DNA from: Chara braunii
Lineage: Eukaryota; Streptophyta; Charophyceae; Charales; Characeae
Direction of reading: 5' to 3'
DNA length: 38,676 nt
NCBI GenBank assembly: GCA_003427395.1
Contig: BFEA01000394.1
Location: forward strand, 926,125 to 964,800
Part shown: positions 21,170 to 31,904 of the stretch, in pieces
How positions within the stretch are numbered: position 1 is the stretch's first letter
Layout of the letters: the number at the start of each line of letters is the position of its first letter
Made by a program: the position numbers and the translations under genes
Notes under the pieces: generated by a model
What the model was told of the DNA's origin: nothing
Seen by the model: the letters and a program-made list of their open reading frames with translations, nothing else
The model's database searches: none

Positions 21170-21881
21170 GGGACATGATGACTTCTTTTAGTGATACTCA
21201 GCTCTACAACAACCAAAATCATATTTTCATAATGGCATCCCAGTTGGTGACATAGCAACAGAACTGGCTGTTCACGGTGCTGCTCAAATAGCCGAATATC
21301 AGGATAGCTGTTGCTGTGACCGGTATTTAACAGCAACCTAGCGAGTCTTAATCATGTCGAGGCAGCAACCCCAATAATACTAAAATCAGATTGCAGCTAT
21401 TTCACCCCCTCCGTACTGCAATAGCGGGCTCAAGAATTCTAGTCTGTTAGACTCCTGCTTGATCTAGCTACTCCTTTGCTGGCTGCAGTCGAAGCTTGGG
21501 TCTAGATACATGGAATCCCCCTCTAATACTCCCCTGCCTATTCATCTCTCTCGTAGTTTGTCACCTCCCCGTCCAACACTTGTTACCATTACAATTATTT
21601 ATTTATTATTATTATTATTTCCACACCTCTGGTCAGTACCGATATGAAACATGATCACTACCCGATATATCTCTCACCGTTCGCGACGCCTGGCTGTAAT
21701 AGTAGCCAGGTTCAAGGATTTCAGCCATAACAACCCAACACGACCCGTAAGGGAGTATGGCGAGCAATGAGGACGACTGCTTTGGAAACGGAGAGGACAA
21801 TCCCCATAGGGGGACGAAGGGCATGTACTGGTACTGATGATGGACACGAAACCTACGCCTGGGTAGATATCATACCATGGG
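21170..21881. other. Non-coding, nothing recognised
   Basis: Sequence of copy 1 beyond the point where the window ends in copy 2. Contains an ATT microsatellite at about 21598-21620. No convincing frame. Confidence 0.45.
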
Positions 21882-21957
21882 NNNNNNNNNNNNNNNNNNN
21901 NNNNNNNNNNNNNNNNNNNNNNNNNNNNNNNNNNNNNNNNNNNNNNNNNNNNNNNNN
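21882..21957. other. Assembly gap (76 N)
   Basis: A run of 76 undetermined bases. Frames that appear to cross it are artefacts. Single Ns also occur at 18195, 25212-25213, 25230 and between 36685 and 36770. Confidence 0.99.
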
Positions 21958-22434
21958 AGAGAAAAAAAAAATGGAGTAATTCGATGGCTGGCTCGGCCAT
22001 GGTGGCGCAGCCCCCTCCTCTTTTACCGACCAAACCGCTGTTCAGATTCAAGTTCTGACGCCTCCATCTGACTCAGAATGCCTAAAAACCCCTATCTAGC
22101 ATCTTACCTTGCTCAATTTGGTCAAAAAACGATCGAGATCCGTCTACTTCAACCCCTACCATCACCGTTTCGTGGCATCTCTGCGCACCATTTTTCCTTT
22201 CTTTTTCCCCTCCTACTAACCTCTTGCCTTCCCTGACTGCAGATTTGTGTTTGCCAGCCTTCAAAACCACAGGCTATCAACTCCCCTCATCAAGTCTCGT
22301 TAGGAAATAGCCGTGCTACGGATTCTCTTTCCGCCATACTCTCCAGCCCGATGTCACTTTTCCCTTCTTCCTCCAAATGTATCTGGCGTGTCCAGGTTCA
22401 TTCCGCTTTCCTTACTCAGTTGTAGCCAGGTGCT

Positions 22435-22980
22435 TCATCTGTAGGACATGACCCCCTCCTGCTGTTTGCATGAGCCGGCTGCCCATAGCCTTGCCGAAGG
22501 TGAGCTCCTCTCTCGTCCTCCCAACTCCCTTCCTCTCCGACTCCCCGCCGCCCCTTCGTTACCTTCGAATGCACCTAGCGCAGGCCTGCGTCTAGGTTCC
22601 CTCAAATTTTTCCTCCTCTCCTCGATTGCTGCCAACACTTTTAGTTGCACAAGGCAACGCCCATCAGCTCCGCCATGTCCCTTTCCCTTGTCACTTTCAC
22701 ACTCCTCATGGCACACTACCCTGCAATTAGCTCCTTCAAGAGGTCGCACAACATTTGGCAATCTACCTCGTGCTACAACAGCAACAGTGATGGGCGGTGA
22801 CCCGACTTTATACTTGTCCTTCCTACGAAGGGACCGTGTCAGCCTGTTCTGTATCATTCCAATTTTTAACAGATGTCCCATAGGACTATACCACAACCTG
22901 GTGGTATCTGAATGGTCTGTGAGCGTACCTACTAAGTCGATCTGAGCATTCCCATCGGTCCACAGATCGGTCCCGGCCAC
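22435..22980 (-). CDS. Doubtful hypothetical frame
   Basis: A 181-codon open frame on the minus strand with Arg/Gly-rich composition toward its C-terminus; an overlapping plus-strand frame (22448-22945, 165 codons, Ser/Pro/Leu-rich) is almost as long. Long frames on both strands of GC-rich DNA are usual by chance. I recognise no domain in either. Listed only because it is the longest uninterrupted frame in the 9-kb stretch between the hairpin array and the gag of element D. Confidence 0.15.
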   Translation of the reverse strand: MAGTDLWTDGNAQIDLVGTLTDHSDTTRLWYSPMGHLLKIGMIQNRLTRSLRRKDKYKVGSPPITVAVVARGRLPNVVRPLEGANCRVVCHEECESDKGKGHGGADGRCLVQLKVLAAIEERRKNLREPRRRPALGAFEGNEGAAGSRRGRELGGRERSSPSARLWAAGSCKQQEGVMSYR

Positions 22981-24850
22981 GTCTCATAGTGGGATAAAAA
23001 AACAACGGATAAAATGAAATCAGAAATTTAGGAAAAATAAAAATAAAATAAAAATAAAAATCGTGACTTAGAAAATTTTGGGAAAGAGGGCGGAGGAGGG
23101 AGGAGGACCGCCGGCACTTGGTCCTATCCCAGCGGGCCCGGTGTCGGACTCCCCTAGCAAAACTAAAGGGGATAGTCCCGCGGGACCCTCAACCCCCTAG
23201 TTCCCTTCAAACGCTCCTCCGCTACTTCACTGCTCTTCGCTGGCCTTAATCTCGAGATCCAGCTGGTGGAACTCCAACGCTGTAATTAGTAGGGCTAAGC
23301 CCCAGCCTGATGGTAGTAGGCGCAAACTTACCTATAAGCAGTATCCGCAGATTTCCTAGGCCTGCGGAGGCATGCCAAGCCCACAGCAAGGCATATCCCC
23401 CAAGCCATGGCTTTGCAGCGCCGTACAGCACAACCTTGAGGCAGGCATTTGCGTGTCTTGCCGCACATGCCGGTCTTGCGTAGCATTAACCGCAGTGTGT
23501 GGCTTTCCTGGCCCCGCTGTGGCCGGCCTTTTTACTGCCGTCCTACCGGAAGAAGCCCGGCATCCGCCCCTACCGAGACCAGTCCATATCCATTCGTCCA
23601 ACTTCCGGTCCCCTGTGACACATAGTCAACTCAGTATTGTGCGACCCGCACTATGCGACCCAAAAAGAGGTTGGCTTTAAGAGGGTCAGCCAGGACTCCT
23701 TCCTGGCCGTAGTCATTCTAGTTACACTTATGTCGGCCACGACTTTATCAGTGGTCGTGAGACTGCGGCCCACACAGTCCGGTCTAAACGCCTAAGTTAC
23801 CCGGTAGTCAAACAACTCGCGCTTGCCCGCAAAGTGCATGCTCACACACTCTCTAATCAAGCTATACATACGCCTGCCACTTCTGACATACAGTAGTCAG
23901 TCGCGGCTAGCGACAACCCCCCCATTCTTTCATGTATCGACTCAATCGCTTCTTCTGCGAGGTGCAAAAACACGCACATTTACCCTTGTAAGGGTAATGG
24001 TGCCGACAGTTTTCCGGACCCTATTAAGCGACGTCCACGTCGCGTCGGTCAGATCAAAAGTTATAAACAATACAATTTCCATCTGCCGACAAGGAAGTTG
24101 ACCAATCCGATTGGCCGGCTTAACTTTGTTCGAGGTACTTTATCAACCTACCCCCTCCATGGTGTTCCACTGCCAGGGTTTCAACCTGGGTCTCCCACGT
24201 CCTGGCCTCGGACTCTGGGGATACTTTGTTCCGTACTACAGCGTAATGTCCGCTCCAAGGTAGTAGCTTGATAGCCCTCTCCCTTTGCCTTAGACATCTG
24301 CCGGTTTACCGTTGGGTGTCCTGTTTAGTCATCGTCCTGCAAGCAGGGTCATAACTTAGGACGCGGGCCCTAACCGAGACCTCTTCAAAACACGGGGCAC
24401 CTTCAGTCCCCAAAGCGGTAAATAATACCATCTCAAATATCCACCGATAATGAACGCCCAACCTGGAGTCTACCACAGGCGGCTTCTAGGTCTCCATCCT
24501 GGCCCACTATAGACTGGTTGATCGAGCCAGATCCACGGCCCACCGCGTTGTTATATTAGCGGTAGTGCCCTCGTCGGTTGCGCAATGATAAGCAAATTTC
24601 TCTTACCTTGGCACCCTGAAGGGTCCCGACTCTTGACCTCATCGACCCCAATGACCTTCCCTCCGGCTAAAAACCTCTCCAGGTGGCCGACCTTTCGAGA
24701 CTTAACCTTTGGTGAGCCATGGTCCCGCTGCCAGGTTGCGCCGGCCAGCGGCCCTCGCTGGGAGTTAGGTTCTACAGTTCCAGCGATGCTAAGTATAGCC
24801 CCTTAGCCTGACCTCACATAAGATGTCCCTTAGACTGACTGCTTGTGGTC
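22981..24850. other. Non-coding region with second hairpin cluster
   Basis: Begins with an AAAAT-type simple repeat (about 23030-23061). Perfect short inverted repeats follow: TCCCCT/AGGGGA (23150-23172), palindrome GTCCCGCGGGAC (23175-23186), GCCAGGA/TCCTGGC (23689-23707), CACGAC/GTCGTG (23738-23759), GACTG/CAGTC (23761-23779), TTACCCTT/AAGGGTAA (23980-23997), GCGACGT/ACGTCGC (24028-24043), CCAAT/ATTGG (24102-24114), CCAGG/CCTGG (24173-24189). No gene. Confidence 0.55.
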
Positions 24851-25902
24851 TAGCCTTCTCTTTTCACAATAATACACAAAAGATCACATACCAACTGCCC
24901 ACGGGACTACGTGGAGGGATAGTGCCTTTCTCACAATTCCACAAATATTTCCACAAGGTCGTGCCTTTCTTGCTATGATCAGGGCAGACAAGGTCACACG
25001 TCTTATAGGGACACCTTTCCAAAATTTTCATCATACTGCCAGAATTCCATCCATAATTCTCACAAAAATTTATGGTCTTTTCTTGTCAGACTTTGCATGC
25101 ATACAATTTTTCATCATCATTATCATCACAGCATCTCCTCAGAGTGCTCTCTCATAATTTCAATTATATTCATAGGAAGGACTCAATCGGCCATTGAGTT
25201 CCTTTCACAATNNCAAATGCACACAAAANGACACAACCTTCAGTTGTGACCTTCCATTCAACATCATTACTCAGTTTCAATACACAATTTTATCACATGT
25301 GATGTGCATTCTCCCTTAACTATACTTAGTACTTTTCCTGTAACAATGACAGGTAGTCCTAAGTATCGAAAAAGGATAGTGCAGATCTGCAAGCCATCAT
25401 AACAACATCTCACAAAATTCAAGCATACGTGGGCAAGTCCACAACTGATGTGAGCGTGATATACCCCACAAAACTCTATCAAGTCTGAGTTTCATAAGTA
25501 CACAAGGAACCTGGGGTTTGCAAAATAGGCAAGACCCCTATTACACTCAAAGAAGAATCCAAGTATAGTACAAAAAAGTCAAAAATGTCTCGAACAGGTC
25601 AAAGTCCCGAATGTCCAAGTATCAACTCACACTGCACACACAGATCTCACACATCCTACTCTGAAAGGAGAAACGAAAAAAAAACGTAGTTGATACACAG
25701 ACACATAACGTACATAGTCTTAAAAAGATAGTCGAACTCAAACTCTATTTAATGTACACTCTGTCCTATAGTATTGACGGTAACATCTCAATAGTGCCCC
25801 TCACTACTGATATACATGGGTGTGATCCAATCCTCCATGTGTCGTCCTATATACAATCACCTACCAGTAGAGATTCAGAGGTATATTTACTCATGCCAAG
25901 GT
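24851..25902. other. Non-coding region after gag D, with third hairpin group
   Basis: AT-rich DNA downstream of the gag of element D. Hairpins: ACTCAAT/ATTGAGT (25181-25199), CACAAC/GTTGTG (25232-25248), and a nested pair ATACTTAG/CTAAGTAT (25322-25366) enclosing CCTGT/ACAGG (25337-25353). No protease or RT motif is seen in any frame, so this is not the pol of element D. Confidence 0.5.
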
Positions 25903-28269
25903 TTAGACCTTTCCGGACCTTAATGTCAAATCCTGGTCAATCACCACCTCACCTATCTGTCTGTACAACTGCATTCTACCACCATCACAAGACCTCTCAA
26001 CCAAATTACCATTCCTATCCCTCCAAATCCCAGTGGATACGCCGGTAACAAACCCTCTCGCCTCATCCTCATAGAACTTGGGGCAATCATCAGAGAAGTG
26101 TTTGCCCTTCTTACAGTAGAAATATTTTCCAGGTTTCTTCTGTGTCGTCTTCTCTTCTTCCTGCGAGAGTACTGAGGATGGAACTGCCGTAACTTCGCTC
26201 GTAACCTCCTGCTGGGGAGTCTCAGATGGAGTGGGGCAGGCTGCTCTCTCCTCTGTCTGCGCCACCTGCTCACTCACTCGCTCCTCTGCCCCGGATCCAG
26301 TGGCCCAAGATCCCAGCGCCTCCTCCAGACCTGCAACCAGAGGCATATCCTGAGGTGGTGGGGTCTTCTGAGAAACCTCCAGATTCTCCTCTACCTCAGC
26401 CTCAACCCTGGCCTGTCCCATACTCTCTTGAGCCTCCTGCTGCCCCACAGTTTCCCTCTGAATTGTAGGTGGTGCAGCCTCATCCATGTTGGCCTCTGTT
26501 GGTGACCTCACCCCTGGCCTCACTAGTCCCTGCTCGTGTGCCAAGATGGTGGGCATCCTCCACTCAAACTCTCCTGCCTTTAAGTCCTTTCCTGCTAGTG
26601 TCTCTTGTGGCTCGAACATCTTCTCATCCAGCAGAGGGATTTCCTCACCCCTTTGCTCGTTTGCCCTCTCTTCCACCTTCTGACTCTTGAAGGCCTCCTC
26701 TGCAGGCTGTTTCCTGATTTCAAACTCCTGGACCTCGGTCCAGTCCACCACTGCAGTAGGCGCCTGTTGTGCACATTTGGCCTCAAGATCCTCTATCCTC
26801 TTCTCCCAATTGGCTTCCTTTGCCTAAAATATATTACGTTGTACCTGCAAGTAGGTCCTCAAGGTGTCGTTGACTTTGTTGAGGGTTTGGTTGACCTGTG
26901 TGATGGCCTCGTTGCCTGCCCAAGCCTTCTCCACCTCAATCTTCAGGGCCTCCATCTCCTTGTCCTGCCTCTCCAACTCCTTCTTGAGGTCACCAATTTC
27001 TTTCTGCCAATCTATTCTCTTTTCATGAGACGCCCACGCCACCCTAGTCAACCTCTTCTCCATCTTTTCATCAGAAGTCTTGGCCACCGCAAAACCCTCC
27101 TTCATAAGGCCCTTCAGGCTAAGCAAGTCTGTAGAGACCAGCTTAACCCCCATCTCCTGATGCTGCTCCCTGGGCCTCCCTGCTGCCTCCAACAACTTAT
27201 CAAAGTTGTCCCAAGCCTCCGTGAAAAGAGGAGTCTCATCGTCTTGAGTGGGTGAGCCATTCTCCTTTCTGTCTTCTAGTATCACAGGCTGCTCTCCCTG
27301 CTCAACCTTCTCGTGCAGCTCCGCCATGTTCTTGAGTCTGATTTGGACTCTGATTTCTCTCGCTATTGCTGCTCTCTCTTCCTTGTCCTGTTCCTTCTCT
27401 CTTGCAGCTTGATCCTCATCCTTTCCCTGACCCTGTGCCCTATGAGACGTCTCTGGCTGCATGCCTGGTTTATGAGTGGCCTCAGGTACCTGAGCAGGGT
27501 GAGGAGGTATATCTGATCCACCTGAGGGCCCTCCCCTCTGGGTCCTCTCTGCAGTCTGCTCCTCTTTCTGTTGAGTTTTGCCAATATGCTGGTCCTCCCC
27601 TCTCTCCTGCCTCTGGGACCTGTGCTCTCTCCTCTGGCCATCCCTTTAAGCTCCTGAGGTCGTGCCCTGCTCAAAAGTCCTCCTCTCTGCTGTCTCTGGC
27701 TCCTTCCTCTTTCTCTGCACACTCCTCCTCTCCTCTGCCTGACGAGTTGGAGTATAATAGTTCCAAAGCAATTTCTTGCAATGGCTCCAGTTTGTGGCAG
27801 ACTCCACAATAGATCTGACGAAGGACCTGAGGTGTTCCCTTACAAACAAAATAAAACCCCTCACCCTCTGGCTTGGTGGCTCGTTGATGCTGTCTGCAAA
27901 CTCGTCGTAGCCCTTCAGGAATTCCCACAGGTTAGTGGCATCGAAACGAATGGGCTGTCCATCCCTTCCTAGTGGCGATGGGTGCAAGCCCTCCATCTTC
28001 CTCTCAAAATCCTGCCAGGTCAATGACTCCCTGACGAAGTTGGCAAGGGGCTGTGCCGACTCGCCTGCTCCTCGCACCTCCCGCAACATCCTGCTACTAT
28101 CCCATTCAAACTCATGACCGTGCCTCCTGAACCCAACCATAAACAACTCAACGTTGTCTCCAGTATAAATGGGTGGCCTGTCCTCTCTCCTGGCCCTCAT
28201 CTGCGTTCCCTGTCTAGTAACCCCCAGAGGGGTTTCCACTGGCCCTGCCCCTCCCCTCCCTCTTGGCAT
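25903..28269 (-). pseudogene. Element D gag-like polyprotein without pol
   Basis: 789 codons in one frame with two in-frame stops (TAA at 27646-27648, TAG at 26824-26826). The N-terminal ~220 residues are gag-like: I-Y-T-G-D-N-V-E-L-F, F-R-R-H, L-T-W-Q-D-F, helical to about residue 180, then Arg/Lys/Glu-rich linker. The middle third is a strong coiled coil of Lys/Glu heptads. After a Pro/Glu/Ala-rich spacer a zinc knuckle sits near 26090-26130 with the pattern Y-x2-C-x4-H-x4-C: the first Cys is Tyr (TAT). The start is the ATG at 28267-28269 (M-P-R-G-R-G-G). It lies just downstream of the element B pol on the same strand, but differs from the element B gag, so it belongs to another family or a non-autonomous element. 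Confidence 0.7.
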
Positions 28270-28529
28270 GGCTGCCCAAAAACTGGTGTCAAGCCTGTAC
28301 AACAAGGAAGAGACAGACAAAAGCACACAGAGGATAAGCAGGTTCGGCAACAAAACAGGAGACAAACATTCCCCTCCCATATCTACCTTAACTACCTATA
28401 CATACATGTGTAAATACACATATATAAATTTATCTTAATACTATACTTTATCACACCATTTTACTAAGAAACATACACAATTTTCTCATATATATATATT
28501 TATCTAGCAATACCTAACAGAAAGGGATT
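28270..28529. other. Spacer between element B pol and gag D
   Basis: AT-rich with TATATA runs. On the minus strand GGGAGGGGAA at about 28370-28380 resembles a polypurine tract followed by TG, and a pyrimidine-rich tract ending in TTGTTGTACAG at about 28300 resembles a 3' splice site. No sequence matching the family-B LTR is present, so the 3' end of element B is missing here. Confidence 0.4.
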
Positions 28530-29871
28530 CTAAATTGTGGGACCCATGCTCACCTCGTCTCGAGCGACAAACTTCTTCAACCGCGAGCCTGACACCCAAT
28601 CTTTCCATGCCGTTCCATTCATTTCTTAAATCTGGTATGCTCCATGCTCGCCACACCTTGTGATCCTGTACGGCCCTAACCACCGCTTGTCCAATTTCCT
28701 CGACCACTACTTCTCCAGGGATGAGTCGTACAGCAGCACGGTGTCTCCCACCTTAAGAGATTCCTTCCTTACTCGTGCCAATTGGTCCCACCTGAACTTG
28801 TCCTTGGTTCGACTCTCAGCCACCCTACTTGCCGCTTCCTGTACCTTATCCTCTAGGGCTCCAATTTGACGTGCCCTTAGATCAAGCAAGTCCGCAAAAG
28901 ACAAGGTTGTCTCGAGGTCTTTGATGCCTCCAAGTCTTTAGGAAAATTTCTATAGGGAATGTCGCATGTCTGCCATACCATAACGTAGTTGGTGCGTAGT
29001 TGGTACTCCTTCTGACAGTGATATTTTCCACGAAGAAAGCAACCCTCAGGAAAGTTGGTCACTGATTGGGCCTGCCATCTGTCCATTTTGCGAGAAGATT
29101 TGTAATGGTACTGTGCCCTCTTTCCACTGGTGCGTTAGCCTGAGGGTGTGCCGCAGTCGTATACTCGGCGATCACACCATACCCTTTCAATAACGCTTTC
29201 ACTTCGGCAAAGGTAAATTTGGACCCTCTGTCCATTACGAACCTTGAGACGAAAGGATAACGAAGGTAGTATTCTTCAATGCATCTAACTAGTACCTCCC
29301 CAGTCTTCGTGCGAATAGCCTTACCATCAACGAACCCTGAGAGATTGTCCCGTGCATCGAAGATATAGTTGAACCCTCTTATTCCCAGAGGCATCGCTAA
29401 TAGATCCAGGTAAACAACTGCTCCGACCTCACATATATATCTAGGGTGAAGCGGTTCCCTAGGTCTTAGCAAAGACCGCTCCTGGCATGGTATGCAAGAT
29501 TTACAATATTTGTCGATCATGTGTCCCATGTCATCCCAGTAATATAGTTCGTGAATCTTTAAGTATGTTGCATCTGTGCTCCTATGGCCACCAGCCGTTC
29601 CATCATGAAGGACAGCTATAACGTCAATCTGTCGATTTATCCCACAGACTACCCTTCTTGGATTCTTTCCTTTACTTCTCATGAATAGATGACCGTCCCT
29701 CACTAGGAAATTCGATCGCATCTTAAGGACTCTTTCGCTAGCATCTCTTTCCCTTGTTTCACATGACATGAGCATTCCTAATTCCAGATATGCTCCGTCG
29801 TACTCCTCCGCACGAAAGGCCTCTTTTATCTCACCTTCTTCAAAATCATCGTCCTCTCCTTCATGAATCAC
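28530..29871 (-). pseudogene. Element B integrase
   Basis: The frame from 29871 has an acidic linker, then the HHCC zinc domain (L-H-D-G-T-A-G-G-H ... Y-C-K-S-C-I-P-C-Q), and the catalytic triad: Asp in V-Y-L-D-L-L, Asp in V-M-D-R-G-S-K-F, and Glu in A-P-V-E-R-G-H. A TGA at 29059-29061 replaces what is usually Trp; past it the same frame shows N-Y-A-P-T-T-L-W-Y-G-R. After one frameshift near 28900 come the C-terminal coiled helix and the SH3-like segment L-K-V-G-D-T-V-L-L-Y-D and L-D-K-R-W-L-G-P-Y-R, with two more stops. The polyprotein ends at 28530. Catalytic residues remain but the frame is broken. Confidence 0.9.
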
Positions 29872-29916
29872 GTTCTTCCCTCTGTCTTGCCTCTCTCCTT
29901 CAATCCTAGCAACCTC

Positions 29917-31890
29917 TTATTGAAGCAACGAGTTTGCCAATAGGTACATTCCACCTGCCAGTCGTTCATGCTTTTCTACCTGCTGAGGTCCGGTCTCCAA
30001 TGTGACAAAGGCTTCCCGTAGCTGGTACTTATCTGCCAAAGCCAATTCCATCATCCACTCCACTCCTGACATTCCCCAAGAATCTTCCTCAATATAAGGT
30101 TTGAGGACTATATCCGACCGCCGCACATGACATGGAGGTGCGAGCCATATAGGTCGTCCAAGAGTAACATAGTTACCTATAACCAATGACCAGGAGTTAA
30201 TGTGGAGTTTAACATCCTCTTCCTTGTCCAGGAAACCGTCGACCGGCGGAGTATCCTCAATCACCCCTTTGTTTCTTTTGTCCCAGTCGATGCGACTTAA
30301 CCCATCTGCCCTATTCTTGTTCCCAGGGATACGCTCCAATTCGAAGTCAAACATCCAGATGTACGTCAACCACCTGACAATAGTTGGATCTGAAGGAGCG
30401 AAGTTCTTAAGGGAACTAGCTAGAGCAGTTGGGTCCACCCTCAACCTGAACCTGCTATCAAAGAGGTAGTTTCTGAAAATCCTCAAACAGTGACGAACTG
30501 CCAAGGTCTCGCGCTTAAACTGAGAGTAATTCCTCTCAGTTGTGTTAAGCGTTCGACATTCAAATCTTAGCGGCCGTTCTTTTCCATTGAGGTCTCGCTG
30601 GATCAGTACTTCTCCCAGTGCAGTCGGCCCTGCGTCCGTTTCTACGATAAAAGGTCTGGTCATCACAACCGCATGGTCTGGTACCCCCAGCACTAGACCC
30701 CCTTCCTCAAACTCTTTCTTCAGACCCTCTATCACTGACTCCTGCTTGTCTCCCCATTCCCAATCCTGACCTTGGCGCACAAGCTTTCGCAACTGCTCTG
30801 TCTTTGCCACAAACCCTTTGATGAACACTTTCCAAAACCCACATGTTCCCAGGAAGCTCCTTACCTCTGTAATTGTCTCGAATGGTGTTGTCCATTCGAG
30901 AATCTTGTTCGTTTTCTTAGTGTCTGGCCGACGACCTTTCTCGTCGCACACAAACCCTAAAATCGTTGCTCCACGCATACAATATCTGGACTTTGTTCCG
31001 CTTGCAGTGAGGTTATGCTCCTTCAGCAAGTCTAGGACTTTACAAAGATCTTGCACATGATCCCAGACAAATCGCCTAATCCCAGGCATCACCTCCTGCT
31101 CATCCTTCTCTTTTGGCCCTTTTACAACCAGATCATCAATGTAAGGTTGTGTAATGTGAGGACTCACTGATTGCATTGCCCTCACCATGTGTCTCTCGAC
31201 CATGGCAACCGCATTCGTCCACCCTTGCGGTGCGACATTCATGTGAATCATCCCTCGACGGGTATGCATTGCAGTCATTGGTCTGTCCGAGGGGTAAACA
31301 GGAAACTGGTCATAACCAGAATACAAGTCTATGAGAGATATTATAGATCTTCCTGCGCATGCCTCTGAAAGCGCATCAACGTTAGGGAGACCCCCTGCAT
31401 CTCTCACTGTTACAGCATTTAAGCGCTACAAATCCTGTACCCATCTCAGTGTCCCATTCGGTTTGACAAAGCAAAACCAAGGGGATGCATATGGCCCACT
31501 CGAGTAGTCTGAGACGTGAGTGCGAATCTTCCCGTCAAGATAATTTACCACCTTTTCTTCGTCAGCCGGATTCAGGTATCGCGCACCTCGCAGATTTCAT
31601 GGCTCATGTGGCACGGTATGTATCCGAATCATCGGAATCTTGTCAACATCCAGGCGACCACGTTCGTCATCATTGAAGGCATAGGCAGTATGTCTTCCTC
31701 TCATGGTCTCCACCATCAACTGTCTCTCCTGCGCTGTAAGGAAATCTGGTTCCCCTACTATCAGCGCCTCTTCCGTTTCTTGATTGATACGACACGGTCC
31801 ATTCTCCGCATTTTTCCGCATCTGCCATATTAACTCTCGTTCCCGCTCGTAGTAAACTTATTGTTCCTCAGTCACGAGCACAGGAACAGG
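29917..31890 (-). pseudogene. Element B reverse transcriptase-RNase H
   Basis: One long frame (from about 31821) with few stops. RT motifs: I-D-L-Y-S-G-Y-D-Q-F (first Asp), A-P-Q-G-W-T-N-A, catalytic Y-I-D-D at 31132-31143, L-G-F-V-C-D-E-K-G, then V-R-S-F-L-G-T-C-G-F-W-K connection. RNase H: V-E-T-D-A-G, N-Y-S-Q-F-K-R-E-T-L-A-V, and N-K-N-R-A-D-G-L-S-R. In-frame stops: TGA at 31597-31599, TAG at 31426-31428 just after W-V-Q-D-L, and TAA at 29917-29919 before the linker to integrase. No PHD finger occurs between RNase H and integrase in this family. Confidence 0.9.
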
Positions 31891-31904
31891 GCGGCATTTT
31901 TTAT

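Noticed and set aside
22448-22945. Plus-strand 165-codon frame as a gene
   Set aside because: Overlaps an equally long frame on the other strand, Ser/Pro/Leu composition of GC-rich non-coding DNA, no recognisable domain.
24150-24255. tRNA-like T-arm on the minus strand (CCAGG, 7-nt loop, CCTGG, preceded by GGGAGACC)
   Set aside because: The T-arm resembles a tRNA or tRNA-derived SINE, but no anticodon stem or D-arm pairs properly, and the box A consensus is missing. Too weak for a tRNA call; a tRNAscan-SE run would decide.
26605-27255. Plus-strand 216-codon leucine-rich frame
   Set aside because: Antisense of the Glu/Lys-rich coiled coil of gag D; Leu and Phe arise from the complement of Lys/Glu codons.
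28290-28529. Spliced host gene joining element B pol to gag D
   Set aside because: A splice-acceptor-like tract exists, but both sides are retroelement remnants with stops, and no transcript evidence is available.
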